DNA of 64,000 nt from Mageeibacillus sp. UBA6976 (GCA_002450155.1 DJYO01000013.1:138765-202764); one strand, 5' to 3'; counted from the first letter of the stretch, positions 1 through 9,123 are shown. Made by a program: numbers and translations. Notes: generated from the letters alone by a model not told the origin.

Positions 1-2259
1 AGTCTGGTTTACGGGAGCATTAAGTTCCAGTGTTACCTGTATTATCTCGCCTGCTAAGACCTGGGTACCTGCAGCAACGCTCTGGCCGGTGCAGACACCT
101 GTGACATCGCCCTTGATCTTGCAATTGAGGTTAAGGTCAAGGCAGGCTTCGATACATTCGATGGCAGACATTCCGGACATATTTGGAACTCTGGTTGTAA
201 GCATCTGATCCTCAGGAACGCCCTCGGGATACATAATAACGACGCCTGTTTTATAGAGTGTCTCAGTATAGCTCGGATATGTTCTTGCAACGATAGTATC
301 TGAATCCATGTCGATAGTTCCGTAGATAGTGGAAAGGCCGTTTGTGGAGATCCTGGAGGCAGCTTCTGAAGCCGTCATGCCGTCAACCTTCTGAACATAG
401 TACTGAACCAGGAGCTGGTCGTATTCATCTGCTGTAAATATTCTCTCAACGCCCATATATGTCAGGGTTCCTTCAACTATCTTAGCCGCTGTTGAAGCTG
501 CTGACGAGGAACCTACCGAATGGTCTGCAGGCTTGTTTATAACAACGAGGACTGCGATCTTAGGATCATTGGAGGGTGCGTAGCATGAGAATGAAAGCAC
601 GTGGCATCCGCGCAGAGGTCCGGTCTCGATCGTAGATGTGGAGGTCTTACCTGCAACGGAATATCCGGCAACTCGTCCGGCTGAACCTGTACCGTCAGAT
701 ACAACTCCTTCCATCAGTGTCCTTACTCTTGCACAGGTATTCTCGGAGAATACGGTCCTTACTACCTCGGGCTCTATCTCATCCACGACATTGCCTTCAG
801 AATCAGTTATGTAGTGGGCAATGTGAGGAACCATAAGATCTCCGCCGTTGATGATCGCGCAGTAAGACATAAGAAGCTGGATAGGAGTTACGGTGGCAGA
901 CTCTCCGAATGACAGACAAGCCATATCGAGTTCCTGGGGATCAGTATGGAAGATGCCCTTTCCTTCAGCAGGAAGATCTATACCTGTTATGTCGTAGAAG
1001 CCGAGCATCCTTACATAGGAATAGTACTTGCTTATGCCGATCCGTCTTGCCAGCTGTGCAAAGATAGGATTGCAGGAATTCTCAAATGCTTTGAGCAGAG
1101 TCTCAGAACCGTGGTTATAGCTGTGAGACTTCTGGAGCCAGCAGGATATGGCATAGTTGGATATGTTTATGGGTGCATCACTGAAGACCTCATCTTCTGT
1201 GGTCAGATTCTCTTCGAATGCCATGCAGGTCGTAAGTGACTTAAATGTAGAACCGGGCTCGTAGGTATCGGAGATGCAGCGGTTTCGCCAGCAATTGGCC
1301 ATTATGTAGTTGACCCTGTCCTCATCGCTCATCATCTGCCATTCAAGCTCTCCCATACCGTAAGGCATTGCATAGGGGTCGTTAAGGTCGTAGTCCGGCA
1401 GGGATACCATGGCAAGGACCGCGCCTGTATAAGGATCCATAACGATAGCGCAGACTCCGTCAATAGGATTGTACTTCTGATATGCTTCCCTCGCAGCTTC
1501 CTCTGCTATTCTCTGGATGTTAAGGTCTATGTTTGTAACAATGTTATAACCGTCAGAGGCAGTTTCTGTAGTAGCTTCCGAATAAGGAAGAACGCCTCCC
1601 GTGATCTCGTCCGTCTCGGAATATCTGTAACCGTCAGTACCGGACAACAGGTCGTTATAGTAGGCTTCAAGCCCGTATACGCCCTTAAGGGACTCACCGT
1701 CATTACGGGCATAACCAATTACCTGGGATGCCAGGCTTCCGTAATTATAGTATCTCTGGGGTACAGCAACATAGCCAAAGCCCTTTATCTTGTTGTCCCT
1801 GCAATAAGACTCGAAGGCCTCCTTGATCTCAGCGGGGACATTCTTGGTTACATCACATCCTGCTACCTGATTTCTCGGATCTTCCTTATCACTGGGATCA
1901 ACCGGGATAATGCCATCCATCTTCTCATAGGTTACTCCCAGATAGGATACGCAGGCTTCGATTATCTGATCCCTTGTAAGCTCGGTAGATGTAACAAGAG
2001 AAGGAGAGCAGACTACAGTATAATCGTAAGTATTGGATGCAAGGGGCATGCCGTTGGCATCATAGATCATGCCTCTGTCAGCCGAATAGGTCATAAGTGT
2101 CCACTGCTGGTTAGCAGCCGCGTGGGCATAGACCTCATAATTATTTACTGTTATATCGTAGAGCTTATAGATCAGATATCCGAATCCGATCAGTACCATT
2201 ACAAAAATGGCTGCAACTGCAAGCCTGGAGCCCTGGGCTCTCCTGTTAGACTGCTCCAT
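1..2259 (-). CDS. Class B penicillin-binding protein with PASTA domains (SpoVD/FtsI-like), 3' end cut by window edge
   Basis: Peptidoglycan transpeptidase anchored by one N-terminal membrane helix (about residues 10-32). ATG at 2259 has GAGGA eight bases upstream. The frame stays open for 753 codons to position 1, so the C-terminus is missing. Catalytic motifs are visible: S337-T-F-K340 (acylated serine), S395-C-N397, and K538-T-S540 where most family members have KTG. After the transpeptidase domain come two PASTA-like repeats (roughly residues 620-750), the second beginning near VPNMSGMSA. It lies directly downstream of mraZ, rsmH and an ftsL-like gene, the usual place of ftsI/spoVD in the division cluster. 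PASTA domains favour the SpoVD/PBP2x type over plain PBP3. Whether it acts in vegetative division or in spore cortex formation cannot be told here. Confidence 0.93.
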   Translation of the reverse strand, partial: MEQSNRRAQGSRLAVAAIFVMVLIGFGYLIYKLYDITVNNYEVYAHAAANQQWTLMTYSADRGMIYDANGMPLASNTYDYTVVCSPSLVTSTELTRDQIIEACVSYLGVTYEKMDGIIPVDPSDKEDPRNQVAGCDVTKNVPAEIKEAFESYCRDNKIKGFGYVAVPQRYYNYGSLASQVIGYARNDGESLKGVYGLEAYYNDLLSGTDGYRYSETDEITGGVLPYSEATTETASDGYNIVTNIDLNIQRIAEEAAREAYQKYNPIDGVCAIVMDPYTGAVLAMVSLPDYDLNDPYAMPYGMGELEWQMMSDEDRVNYIMANCWRNRCISDTYEPGSTFKSLTTCMAFEENLTTEDEVFSDAPINISNYAISCWLQKSHSYNHGSETLLKAFENSCNPIFAQLARRIGISKYYSYVRMLGFYDITGIDLPAEGKGIFHTDPQELDMACLSFGESATVTPIQLLMSYCAIINGGDLMVPHIAHYITDSEGNVVDEIEPEVVRTVFSENTCARVRTLMEGVVSDGTGSAGRVAGYSVAGKTSTSTIETGPLRGCHVLSFSCYAPSNDPKIAVLVVINKPADHSVGSSSAASTAAKIVEGTLTYMGVERIFTADEYDQLLVQYYVQKVDGMTASEAASRISTNGLSTIYGTIDMDSDTIVARTYPSYTETLYKTGVVIMYPEGVPEDQMLTTRVPNMSGMSAIECIEACLDLNLNCKIKGDVTGVCTGQSVAAGTQVLAGEIIQVTLELNAPVNQT

Positions 2260-2279
2260 CTGATATGTCCTCTCAAAAC

Positions 2280-2927
2280 TTAAGGATGCTCGGCATAGTA
2301 AGTCGCAAGAGCATTAGTCGCATTCTCCAGCGCCTCAGCATTTATGCCGTCCATATTGTATGTTACCACTGTTTTGAGAGAATCGTTATTAGGAACAGGA
2401 AGACTTACTACCTGATTCTGGTTAGGATCCTGCATTCCGAGAGCGAGAGCCTGAGCTCTTACGGTCTCCATGTCTGTAACGCCATGTGCATTCTCTTCTG
2501 CATCAAGTATCTGTGTCTTGAGGACATTGATCTGGTCCTTAAGATTGGAGTTATCTCTTGCGATCTCAGAGATCTCAGTCTGGGGATACATGAGCAATAT
2601 TGCCATAAAGCCTATGGCGATAATAAGGCCGGCACAGATGCATGTCTCAAAAAGCTTACGTGCAGTAAGCTTTCTGGCCTGCTTGTTCTGTTCCTTGCGC
2701 ATCTTATCGTCCTCATACTTTAATACAAAATTGTGACCCTGTCTCTGAACTTCCTCACTGGTGACATAAGGATTAGGAACAATATCGAGTTTTTCTTCAA
2801 CAATAACTTCATTCTTCCTTGGATGTACGGTTGTACCGTTCAAGGCAAGCTTAGTCTTACGAGCCTTAAGTGCCTCGTCAAGATCCTTGTCTCTTCTGAA
2901 ATTGTCCTTACGTTCTTTAATTGCCAT
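2280..2927 (-). CDS. ftsL: FtsL/DivIC-like bitopic division protein
   Basis: A 215-residue protein with a long charged cytoplasmic N-terminus (about 1-93), one membrane helix (about 94-114) and an extracytoplasmic coiled-coil-like stretch (about 117-150), followed by a short tail. Sequence conservation of FtsL is very low, so the call rests on topology and position: it sits between rsmH (17 bp upstream) and the penicillin-binding protein (20 bp downstream), exactly where ftsL is found in Bacillota. FtsL forms a complex with DivIC and DivIB at the septum and supports the FtsW-PBP synthase. The cytoplasmic part is longer than in many FtsL proteins. Confidence 0.8.
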   Translation of the reverse strand: MAIKERKDNFRRDKDLDEALKARKTKLALNGTTVHPRKNEVIVEEKLDIVPNPYVTSEEVQRQGHNFVLKYEDDKMRKEQNKQARKLTARKLFETCICAGLIIAIGFMAILLMYPQTEISEIARDNSNLKDQINVLKTQILDAEENAHGVTDMETVRAQALALGMQDPNQNQVVSLPVPNNDSLKTVVTYNMDGINAEALENATNALATYYAEHP

Positions 2928-2943
2928 AACCCTAACCCGTCAA

Positions 2944-3912
2944 TCAGTTGTATTGTTCGTTGTTGTTCCTCTCAAATATCCTCAGCTTTGCCGACCTTGC
3001 TCTGGGATTGTCAGATACCTCTTCTTCTGTCGGCTCCATGGGTTTCTTAGTGATCACCGTACCAAGAGGTTTCTTACCGCAAACGCACACCGGGAAATCT
3101 CTTGGACAAGTGCAGGGAAATTCAGCTTTCCTGAAACCCTCCTTGACTATCCTGTCCTCTAAAGAGTGGAATGTGATCACCACGAATCTTCCACCCGGCT
3201 TAAGATGTCTTACGCCGTCTGAGACCAGCCTCTCGAGACCTCTTAACTCGTGGTTTACCTCTATCCTTATTGCCTGGAAACATCTCTTGGCAGGATGCTG
3301 ATCCTCACCTCTTCCGTGTCCCGGCATGTATTCCTTGATCGCTTCAGCAAGCTCTACTGTTGAAGTAAAAGGCTTAACTTTCCTTCTTGCGACTATTCCC
3401 TCAGCGATCCTGCCGGAATGGCGTTCCTCGCCATATTCCTTAAAGATGCGGTCAAGTTCGTCTCTTGAATATGTATTTACTACAGTTGCAGCAGTAAGGC
3501 CTTCAGATAGATCCATTCTCATGTCGAGAGGACCGTCGTTCATGTATGAGAAGCCTCTTTCAGCTTTATCTAACTGATAGGAGGATACGCCTACATCTGC
3601 AAGAATTCCGTCAACCTTGCCGAGCTTCATGGAATCGAGGATATTATCTATCTCACCATAATCTGACTTGACCGGCATCCAGTTTGTCATCTCGAAGCGT
3701 TCTTTGTTCAGCATATTTGTAGCAAGAGCCGCATCGTCCTTATCTATTGAGATAAGGGTACCGTTCATATTAAGTCTGGAAGCGATCATCGCAGAATGTC
3801 CGCCGCCGCCAAGAGTGCAGTCTACGTAGATTCCGTCCGGCTTGATATTTAAAGCTTCTATAGCCTCCTCCGGCATTACGGATACATGTTTAAAATCAGA
3901 GTCCTTCAACAT
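2944..3912 (-). CDS. rsmH: 16S rRNA (cytosine1402-N4)-methyltransferase RsmH (MraW)
   Basis: Full-length 322-residue RsmH, which N4-methylates C1402 in the ribosomal P site using S-adenosylmethionine. The N-terminus HVSVMPEEAIEAL and the SAM-binding YVDCTLGGGGHS are diagnostic, as are the mid-protein GLERLV and the C-terminal HSLEDRIVK. The start codon overlaps the end of mraZ by 17 bp, so the two are translationally coupled. Family size and gene order fit the division cluster. A cysteine cluster near the C-terminus (FPCTCPRDFPVCVCG) is common in Clostridia RsmH and may bind metal; that last point is inference. Confidence 0.97.
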   Translation of the reverse strand: MLKDSDFKHVSVMPEEAIEALNIKPDGIYVDCTLGGGGHSAMIASRLNMNGTLISIDKDDAALATNMLNKERFEMTNWMPVKSDYGEIDNILDSMKLGKVDGILADVGVSSYQLDKAERGFSYMNDGPLDMRMDLSEGLTAATVVNTYSRDELDRIFKEYGEERHSGRIAEGIVARRKVKPFTSTVELAEAIKEYMPGHGRGEDQHPAKRCFQAIRIEVNHELRGLERLVSDGVRHLKPGGRFVVITFHSLEDRIVKEGFRKAEFPCTCPRDFPVCVCGKKPLGTVITKKPMEPTEEEVSDNPRARSAKLRIFERNNNEQYN

Positions 3913-4327
3913 TATACAGAGTGTCCAATCCTTCGATATTGCTTAAGTCGTGATCCTCATTCTCATATGTGGTCTTGAGGCAGATGTCGAGTTTGTCTTC
4001 TTCTGCGAAGATGCATATCTCATCTCCGGGTTTTGCACCGATATTCTCCCAAAGCTCGGAATTAACGGTGATCCTGCCCTGAGAATCTACGCTGACCTCG
4101 ATAGACTCGCCCAAGATAGCTCTCTGGATCTTGCGGACATTCTTATTCATTGAATTAAAGCTCTTTATCTGAGCCTTGATCTTCTCGAAATTCTCCTTGG
4201 TATAAACACAAAGATACCCGACATCCAAACTGTTCGTTACGACCAGTTCGTTGCCGAGGATGGCTTTTTGCTTAGTAGGAACGAAAAATCTCCCCTTAGC
4301 ATCAATTTTCTTTGTATCACGTGCCAA
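3896..4327 (-). CDS. mraZ: MraZ, transcriptional regulator of the division/cell-wall cluster
   Basis: 143-residue MraZ/AbrB-fold protein. The N-terminal half-repeat carries KIDAKGRFFVPTK and the second carries VDSQGRITVNSELWE, the doubled DxxGR signature of the family. MraZ binds repeats upstream of its own gene and represses the cluster in species where it has been tested. The start is a TTG at 4327 with GGAG about seven bases before it; no ATG gives a better fit to the family N-terminus, although the usual MFMGEY lead is replaced by MARDTK. First gene of the operon mraZ-rsmH-ftsL-PBP. Confidence 0.95.
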   Translation of the reverse strand: MARDTKKIDAKGRFFVPTKQKAILGNELVVTNSLDVGYLCVYTKENFEKIKAQIKSFNSMNKNVRKIQRAILGESIEVSVDSQGRITVNSELWENIGAKPGDEICIFAEEDKLDICLKTTYENEDHDLSNIEGLDTLYNVEGL

Positions 4328-4365
4328 TTCTTCTCTCCGCCGATCCGTTTTGGAAATCAGGATAT

Positions 4366-4395
4366 GTTATAATTAGTTCCACGAATCTTCACCAA
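4366..4395 (-). promoter_or_regulatory. Candidate mraZ promoter
   Basis: On the minus strand TTGGTG (4395-4390) and TATAAC (4371-4366) are 18 bases apart and about 40 bases before the mraZ start. Two similar stretches (GGTGAA..TTCG.GG) lie in and just upstream of this promoter and could be MraZ boxes, but they do not match the described TGGGN repeat well. Confidence 0.45.
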
Positions 4396-4596
4396 CTGTA
4401 ACATTTCCTCCCGAATTCACCACACGTTTGTATTTTAACTGTAACTTTTTTTTAATGCAATAGTATTTAGCCTGTTTTTTCGAAAAATATTAAATTTTTT
4501 GGATAACCGCCTTCTGCATATAGTTTTGCCCTGTTAAAGTCAGCCGGTAAATCTTGGAAAAGAGTATTGAAGCTTATATCACCAGCTACAACATCG

Positions 4597-4645
4597 TATA
4601 AAGTTCGCTAAGGTGTTCGCTAATATAGCGAACATGTCAGCGAAC
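4597..4645. repeat. Four-half-site palindromic repeat, copy A
   Basis: 49-nt unit. GTTCGCT occurs at 4603 and 4615, and its reverse complement AGCGAAC at 4627 and 4639. The four heptamers start exactly 12 nt apart with 5-nt spacers and are arranged as a two-plus-two dyad centred near 4624. The unit can fold as a hairpin of two 7-bp stems separated by a 5x5 internal loop. Confidence 0.85.
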
Positions 4646-4670
4646 ATCGTCTGCTATTATTACAGCAATG

Positions 4671-4719
4671 TATAAAGTTCGCTAAAGAGTTCGCTGTTAT
4701 AGCGAACCTGTCAGCGAAT
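4671..4719. repeat. Four-half-site palindromic repeat, copy B
   Basis: Second copy of the same 49-nt unit, starting 74 nt after copy A, with half-sites at 4677, 4689, 4701 and 4713 (the last is AGCGAAT). Differences from copy A fall mainly in the spacers, so the half-sites look selected. The stretch between the copies contains TGCTATTATTACAGCA, itself a weak dyad. The rest of the 4396-4725 gap is AT-rich and shows no gene. Confidence 0.85.
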
Positions 4720-4725
4720 TTTCAT

Positions 4726-4784
4726 CCCAAAACTAAAAGGACTGATCCCTTGCCGGACAAGGAGCCAGTCCTACAACTTTTGGG
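4726..4784 (-). terminator. Rho-independent terminator after the GH32-PfkB gene
   Basis: Inner stem AGGACTG/CAGTCCT (4738-4744 with 4766-4772) with a further internal pairing, an outer CCCAAAA/TTTTGGG pairing (4726-4732 with 4778-4784), and a T-rich tract on the minus strand directly after the inner stem. It closes the long rimP-to-GH32 operon just after the last stop codon. Confidence 0.85.
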
Positions 4785-4791
4785 ATTCACT

Positions 4792-7071
4792 TCATGTGGT
4801 GAATTCCTTATTTATCTGTTCCATCGTCGGATAGGATTGGATCGCTCCTTCCGTCCGTATGGAAATGGAGCTGAACCTTGAAGCAAAGACAAGAGCTTCT
4901 TCCAGGATGTCCTCTGATATATATTCAAGATCATCCCTCTTAATGCCCTTGGACTTAAGATAATATAATAAAGATCCTATAAAGCCGTCACCTGCGCCAG
5001 TCGTATCTACAGCCTGCGTCTTGACTGACGGGACATAGATCTTGTTGCCGTCCTTGTCTATGGCATAGCAGCCCTTACTTCCCATTGTATATATAACAAG
5101 CTTAACATTGCCCGTAAAAAGAACACCCAGCGCCTCGTCAAGATCACTAGTGCCTGTAATGAATTCAAGTTCCTCGTCAGAGATCTTAAGAATGTCCGCT
5201 TCAGGAATAAAACATGCAACTGCTGCTTTAAGTTTATCGAGGTCATCCCATAACATGAACCTGAGATTAGGATCAAAACTTATCAGGGCTCCTTCTTTCC
5301 TTGCAAGAGCGATCGCAACTCTATGGGCATCTCTCATGGGAAAATCACCAAGGGACACGCTGCAGAAATGAAGAGCCCAACAATCGTCGAAGAATTCTCT
5401 TCTGATATTCTCCGCACCATATAACATATCGGCAGAAGGCTTCCTGTAAAACGAGAATTCCCGCTCTCCGTTCCTGCCTAAAGTTACAAAGGCAAGAGCG
5501 GTATTAGCCTTATCTGTATATTCGATAGCAGAGGTATCCACTCCCGCTTTGATAAGATCGTCTGTGATAAGCCTGCCAAAGGGATCTGCTCCTAATCCGG
5601 TGAGTATCCTGGAACTGCCTCCTAAGACAGAGAAAGCACCACACACATTTGCAGGCGCTCCACCGGTCCTGGGGGAGAAAGATCCCACTTCTTCAAAACT
5701 TACTCCTGATCTGTCGGGTATAAAATCTATCAGCGCTTCACCTATCGCTACAAGGGTATCCTTGTTCATAAGTCTATAGGCGTCAACTTCAAGGCCGGAA
5801 GTCTCTATCCGTACTTCAGGGAAAGCGGGATAGAATCTGGTACTTAATACATATCTTCCGGAATTGATAAATACCTCAAGACTGGATCTGTCAGCAATTA
5901 TCCTGATATCCTTAACGATCCCCGTCTTTATCTTGCGATATGTCCTGCCAAAGCCTTCAGTTTGGTCAGCAAACTCCATCTTAAGGACATCACCGTCAAA
6001 GCTTATCTTGACACCTGATATGCTGATATATCCCTCTTTGGTATCTGCTCTGCATACTATATCAAGAGGCAGCCTGTGCCAGGACTCACCCTCTATAGCC
6101 TTAAGACTGCACCTTAGTGAATCGATCTCTCTTATAGGATTTTGCAGTATAAAGCCCTCAGCATCCGTTTCAATCTCTCTCGGGATCGAAAGACAATGCT
6201 GTCTTCCCATTTCTATAGTGGGATTTGTATATTCTGTTGTCCCCTGCCCCATCCAGCCGATAATGATCCTTCTGCCGTCAGGTGCTGCAAAAGTCTGAGG
6301 CGCATAGAAATCAAACCCAAAATCCAGTTCCTCGTATGAAGAAGCTTTATTGCCGACTAATCTGAAGTATCCGCTGCTGTTCTGATTCTGATATTTGTAT
6401 TCTTCAGCTTCCATGCCCTGAACGCAGGCGAGAAGATAAGACCGGCCGCCAAGATCCACCAGATCCGGACACTCCCACATATATCCCATGCCGGGACAGG
6501 TTATAGCTTCTTTGAATCTGAAGTTGCAAGGATCGGGGCCTTCGTATACAAGAGCCATTCCTTCATCATCTTTAGTCCTCGCGCCCAGTACCATACGCCA
6601 GATCCCGTCCGCGAAACTTACCTTCGGATCCCTTACATGGCAGCTGCAGTAATCAGGATAGTCGCTGTTTGTAAGGAGGACTGTTTTATCTGAGGAGCAA
6701 GTCCCGTCATCAGAGGTCACAAAGATCTGGTTTGCTTCCCTGCCTTCAAGAACGAGATCGAAACCTTCATGCTCCACATTCCCTGTATAAAAATAGTATA
6801 TCTTATCCTTATAAGACACAGCAGAGCCGGAAAATGCCCCGGTACTGTCACTGATATGGTCAGGTTTTATAAACTCCCCCACAAATCTCCACTTAAGAAG
6901 ATCAGGACTTACAAAGTGTCCCCAGGACCGTAAGCCTTCGCCTGTTGCATTACCGGGAGTATATTGAAAATATACGTGATAAAGGCCATTATGGAAGACA
7001 AGGCCATTAGGATCGTTCATCCAGCCTCTTACAGGCTCCATATGGAGATACTGCTTCCACTTAAATGACAT
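4792..7071 (-). CDS. Fused GH32 beta-fructosidase (sucrose-6-phosphate hydrolase type) and PfkB fructokinase
   Basis: 759-residue bifunctional enzyme. Residues about 1-435 are glycoside hydrolase family 32: nucleophile D20 in GWMNDPNG, FSGSA at 80-84, RDP at 147-149 (transition-state stabiliser D148) and acid/base E200 in ECPD, then a C-terminal beta-sandwich. Residues 436-759 are a PfkB/ribokinase sugar kinase with GGAPAN at 470-475 and the catalytic DTTGAGD at 689-695. The expected result is cleavage of sucrose, sucrose-6-phosphate or a short fructan, with immediate phosphorylation of the released fructose. No stop or frameshift separates the parts. It begins five bases after the rodA stop codon and has no sugar transporter beside it. 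Whether the substrate is phosphorylated cannot be read from the sequence. Confidence 0.93.
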   Translation of the reverse strand: MSFKWKQYLHMEPVRGWMNDPNGLVFHNGLYHVYFQYTPGNATGEGLRSWGHFVSPDLLKWRFVGEFIKPDHISDSTGAFSGSAVSYKDKIYYFYTGNVEHEGFDLVLEGREANQIFVTSDDGTCSSDKTVLLTNSDYPDYCSCHVRDPKVSFADGIWRMVLGARTKDDEGMALVYEGPDPCNFRFKEAITCPGMGYMWECPDLVDLGGRSYLLACVQGMEAEEYKYQNQNSSGYFRLVGNKASSYEELDFGFDFYAPQTFAAPDGRRIIIGWMGQGTTEYTNPTIEMGRQHCLSIPREIETDAEGFILQNPIREIDSLRCSLKAIEGESWHRLPLDIVCRADTKEGYISISGVKISFDGDVLKMEFADQTEGFGRTYRKIKTGIVKDIRIIADRSSLEVFINSGRYVLSTRFYPAFPEVRIETSGLEVDAYRLMNKDTLVAIGEALIDFIPDRSGVSFEEVGSFSPRTGGAPANVCGAFSVLGGSSRILTGLGADPFGRLITDDLIKAGVDTSAIEYTDKANTALAFVTLGRNGEREFSFYRKPSADMLYGAENIRREFFDDCWALHFCSVSLGDFPMRDAHRVAIALARKEGALISFDPNLRFMLWDDLDKLKAAVACFIPEADILKISDEELEFITGTSDLDEALGVLFTGNVKLVIYTMGSKGCYAIDKDGNKIYVPSVKTQAVDTTGAGDGFIGSLLYYLKSKGIKRDDLEYISEDILEEALVFASRFSSISIRTEGAIQSYPTMEQINKEFTT

Positions 7072-7076
7072 AGGTG

Positions 7077-8198
7077 CTATGACCTCGACATCGAGATATT
7101 AAGTATGACCCCGAAGGCCAGGAAGTTAATGAGCATCGCAGTGCCTCCCAGACTGATAAAGGGCAGCGGGATCCCCGTTATCGGCAAGAGCCCTACTGCC
7201 ATACCCATATTCTCTATGTAGTGGAAAGCAAAATAACCTGCAAGTCCCGTAAGAGTAAATGCCGATGCCTTGGATGGCACCTTGCTTGCAACATAGAGGC
7301 ATCTGCAGATAAAGAAGAAAGCCAACGCGATTACCACGGTGGTGCCGATAAATCCCAGATGTTCAGATATCGCTGCAAAGATAAAATCACTCTCTTTAAC
7401 AGGAACCGAAGTATAGATCCCTGTGGTATTGCCGGCAAGACCTCCGGATGCGATTGCGGCCTTGGACTGGACCAGGTTATATTCGGATTTCGGATCCGAT
7501 CCTTCAAATACCAGGGACAGTATTCTGTTCTTCTGATAATCCTCCAGGTAGAATGTCCACACCGCAGGAATAAAGATAACTATTACCGAAGATATGGCCA
7601 GAAGGAAATATCTGTACTTGATACCCCAGACAAAGAGCATGCATACAAAAGTAAACATGATGACCATCGCAGTACCAAAGTCCGGCTGGGTAAGTATCAG
7701 CAGCAAAGGAACCGCATAGACCACGCCCATCATGGCAAAGCCCTTAAGGTAAGTCATCTTCTTATCAGACATCGCTTCGAATAGCTCGGATGCCACCAGG
7801 ATAAGTCCTATCTTCGCAAGCTCGGAAGGCTGGAAGTTGCCTATTACAGGCAGATTGAGCCAGGAATCTGCGCCCCATACGGAAGCCAGGGAATAACCGT
7901 CGATCGGCACGAGCATAAGGAGCAGTACCGACACCACATATATTCCCCTGCCTATGAGCTTGAGGAACTGGTTATCCAGCACAGCGATTATTATCGCGGC
8001 AAACAGACCTGCCGCAGTAGCAACTATCTGTCTGTAATAATTTCCGGGGTATGCTGCGTAGCCGTTGGATAAGACCTTCTGCAGGACAAACAGTCCGATT
8101 ATGGTGAGCGCCAGGATCGGAACAACAAGATAGTAATCCACACTCTTAAGTCCGGTCTTACTCCTCAGTTTAACTAGTCCGTTAGATCTGTTATCCAT
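7077..8198 (-). CDS. rodA: SEDS peptidoglycan glycosyltransferase RodA
   Basis: 373-residue polytopic membrane protein of the FtsW/RodA/SpoVE family, which polymerises lipid II with a partner class B penicillin-binding protein. Recognisable parts are SWLNLP...QPSELAK near residue 115, the long extracytoplasmic loop, and the C-terminal TGIPLPFISLGGTAM. Start codon and the stop of lgt overlap as TAATG. RodA rather than FtsW is preferred because it follows lgt outside the division cluster and is short; the two cannot be told apart with certainty. Confidence 0.9.
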   Translation of the reverse strand: MDNRSNGLVKLRSKTGLKSVDYYLVVPILALTIIGLFVLQKVLSNGYAAYPGNYYRQIVATAAGLFAAIIIAVLDNQFLKLIGRGIYVVSVLLLMLVPIDGYSLASVWGADSWLNLPVIGNFQPSELAKIGLILVASELFEAMSDKKMTYLKGFAMMGVVYAVPLLLILTQPDFGTAMVIMFTFVCMLFVWGIKYRYFLLAISSVIVIFIPAVWTFYLEDYQKNRILSLVFEGSDPKSEYNLVQSKAAIASGGLAGNTTGIYTSVPVKESDFIFAAISEHLGFIGTTVVIALAFFFICRCLYVASKVPSKASAFTLTGLAGYFAFHYIENMGMAVGLLPITGIPLPFISLGGTAMLINFLAFGVILNISMSRS

Positions 8199-9082
8199 TA
8201 CTTCTTGGCAGCTGTCTCAGTCTGATAGAATCTCTCAGGTATCTCCTTGCACTTAATGTCCTTGTAGCGTGCATATGCAATATAGAGCAGTGATGCTATA
8301 ACGAGGATAAATGACAGGAGCTGTGATGTTCTTATTGATGTGCCGAACAGATAAAGTGAATCTGTCCTCAATCCCTCAAGGAAAAATCTCATAAAGCCAT
8401 AGAGGGCAAAATATGTGCATGAAGTCTCGAAGGAATGCTTGCTGTTCTTCCTTACATAGAGCAGTATCAGGAATATGAGCAGGTCACCTAAGGATTCGTA
8501 GAGAAACATAGGATGGACCGGCTGAGTTGCAACAAGAGTCGGACAGTTGCGCATGAGATAGCTCTGTACGCTCTCGGATGTCATTCCCCAGGGGAGTGTC
8601 GTGGTAGTGCCGAAGGCTTCCTGATTAAAGAAATTGCCCCATCTGCCGATAGCCTGTCCCAGAGGAATGTAGACTATTGCAAAGTCTGCAAGTGCTGTAA
8701 AAGGGATCTTTCTTATCTTGCACATTATAAACGCGCCCAGCATAGCTCCTATGACGCCGCCGTAAACTGCAAGTCCGCCCTCTCTGGTATTAAATACCAT
8801 TCTAAGGTCCTTGGAGAAATAATCCCATTCGCAGAGGACATAGTAGAGTCTTGCCCCGACTATTGCGCAGGGAATGCATACAAGAACGATGTCGTATACA
8901 AGCCCGTCAGGGAAATTCAGTTTCTTGCTCTGCAAGATAGCAAGCGTCACGCAAATAAGGATCGCACCTGCTATTAATATACCGTACCAATATACATCGA
9001 GACTGCCGATCCTGAATGCGACAGGATCTATATTAAATACCCAGCCAAGTCCCGGGAATGAAACGCCTTCTCCTGAATCCAT
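8198..9082 (-). CDS. lgt: Prolipoprotein diacylglyceryl transferase
   Basis: Transfers diacylglycerol from phosphatidylglycerol to the lipobox cysteine of prolipoproteins at the membrane. The family signature GRWGNFFNQEAFG is present, as are the N-terminal VYWYGILIAGA and GGLAVYGGVIGA segments, and about seven membrane helices. Start is taken at the ATG at 9082, eight bases after AGGAG; a GTG three codons earlier (9091) falls inside the ribosome binding site spacing. Overlaps rodA by one base (TAATG). The window also encodes lipobox proteins, such as those at 18845 and 23214, that would be its substrates. Confidence 0.95.
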   Translation of the reverse strand: MDSGEGVSFPGLGWVFNIDPVAFRIGSLDVYWYGILIAGAILICVTLAILQSKKLNFPDGLVYDIVLVCIPCAIVGARLYYVLCEWDYFSKDLRMVFNTREGGLAVYGGVIGAMLGAFIMCKIRKIPFTALADFAIVYIPLGQAIGRWGNFFNQEAFGTTTTLPWGMTSESVQSYLMRNCPTLVATQPVHPMFLYESLGDLLIFLILLYVRKNSKHSFETSCTYFALYGFMRFFLEGLRTDSLYLFGTSIRTSQLLSFILVIASLLYIAYARYKDIKCKEIPERFYQTETAAKK

Positions 9083-9123
9083 ATCAATCACTCCTAATAA
9101 AAGCTAAATGCTATATTACCACA

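Noticed and set aside
4597..4719. Possible CRISPR array from the repeated GTTCGCT motif
   Set aside because: Only two copies, the heptamers alternate in orientation with 5-nt spacers, and there are no unique 30-40 nt spacers or cas genes.
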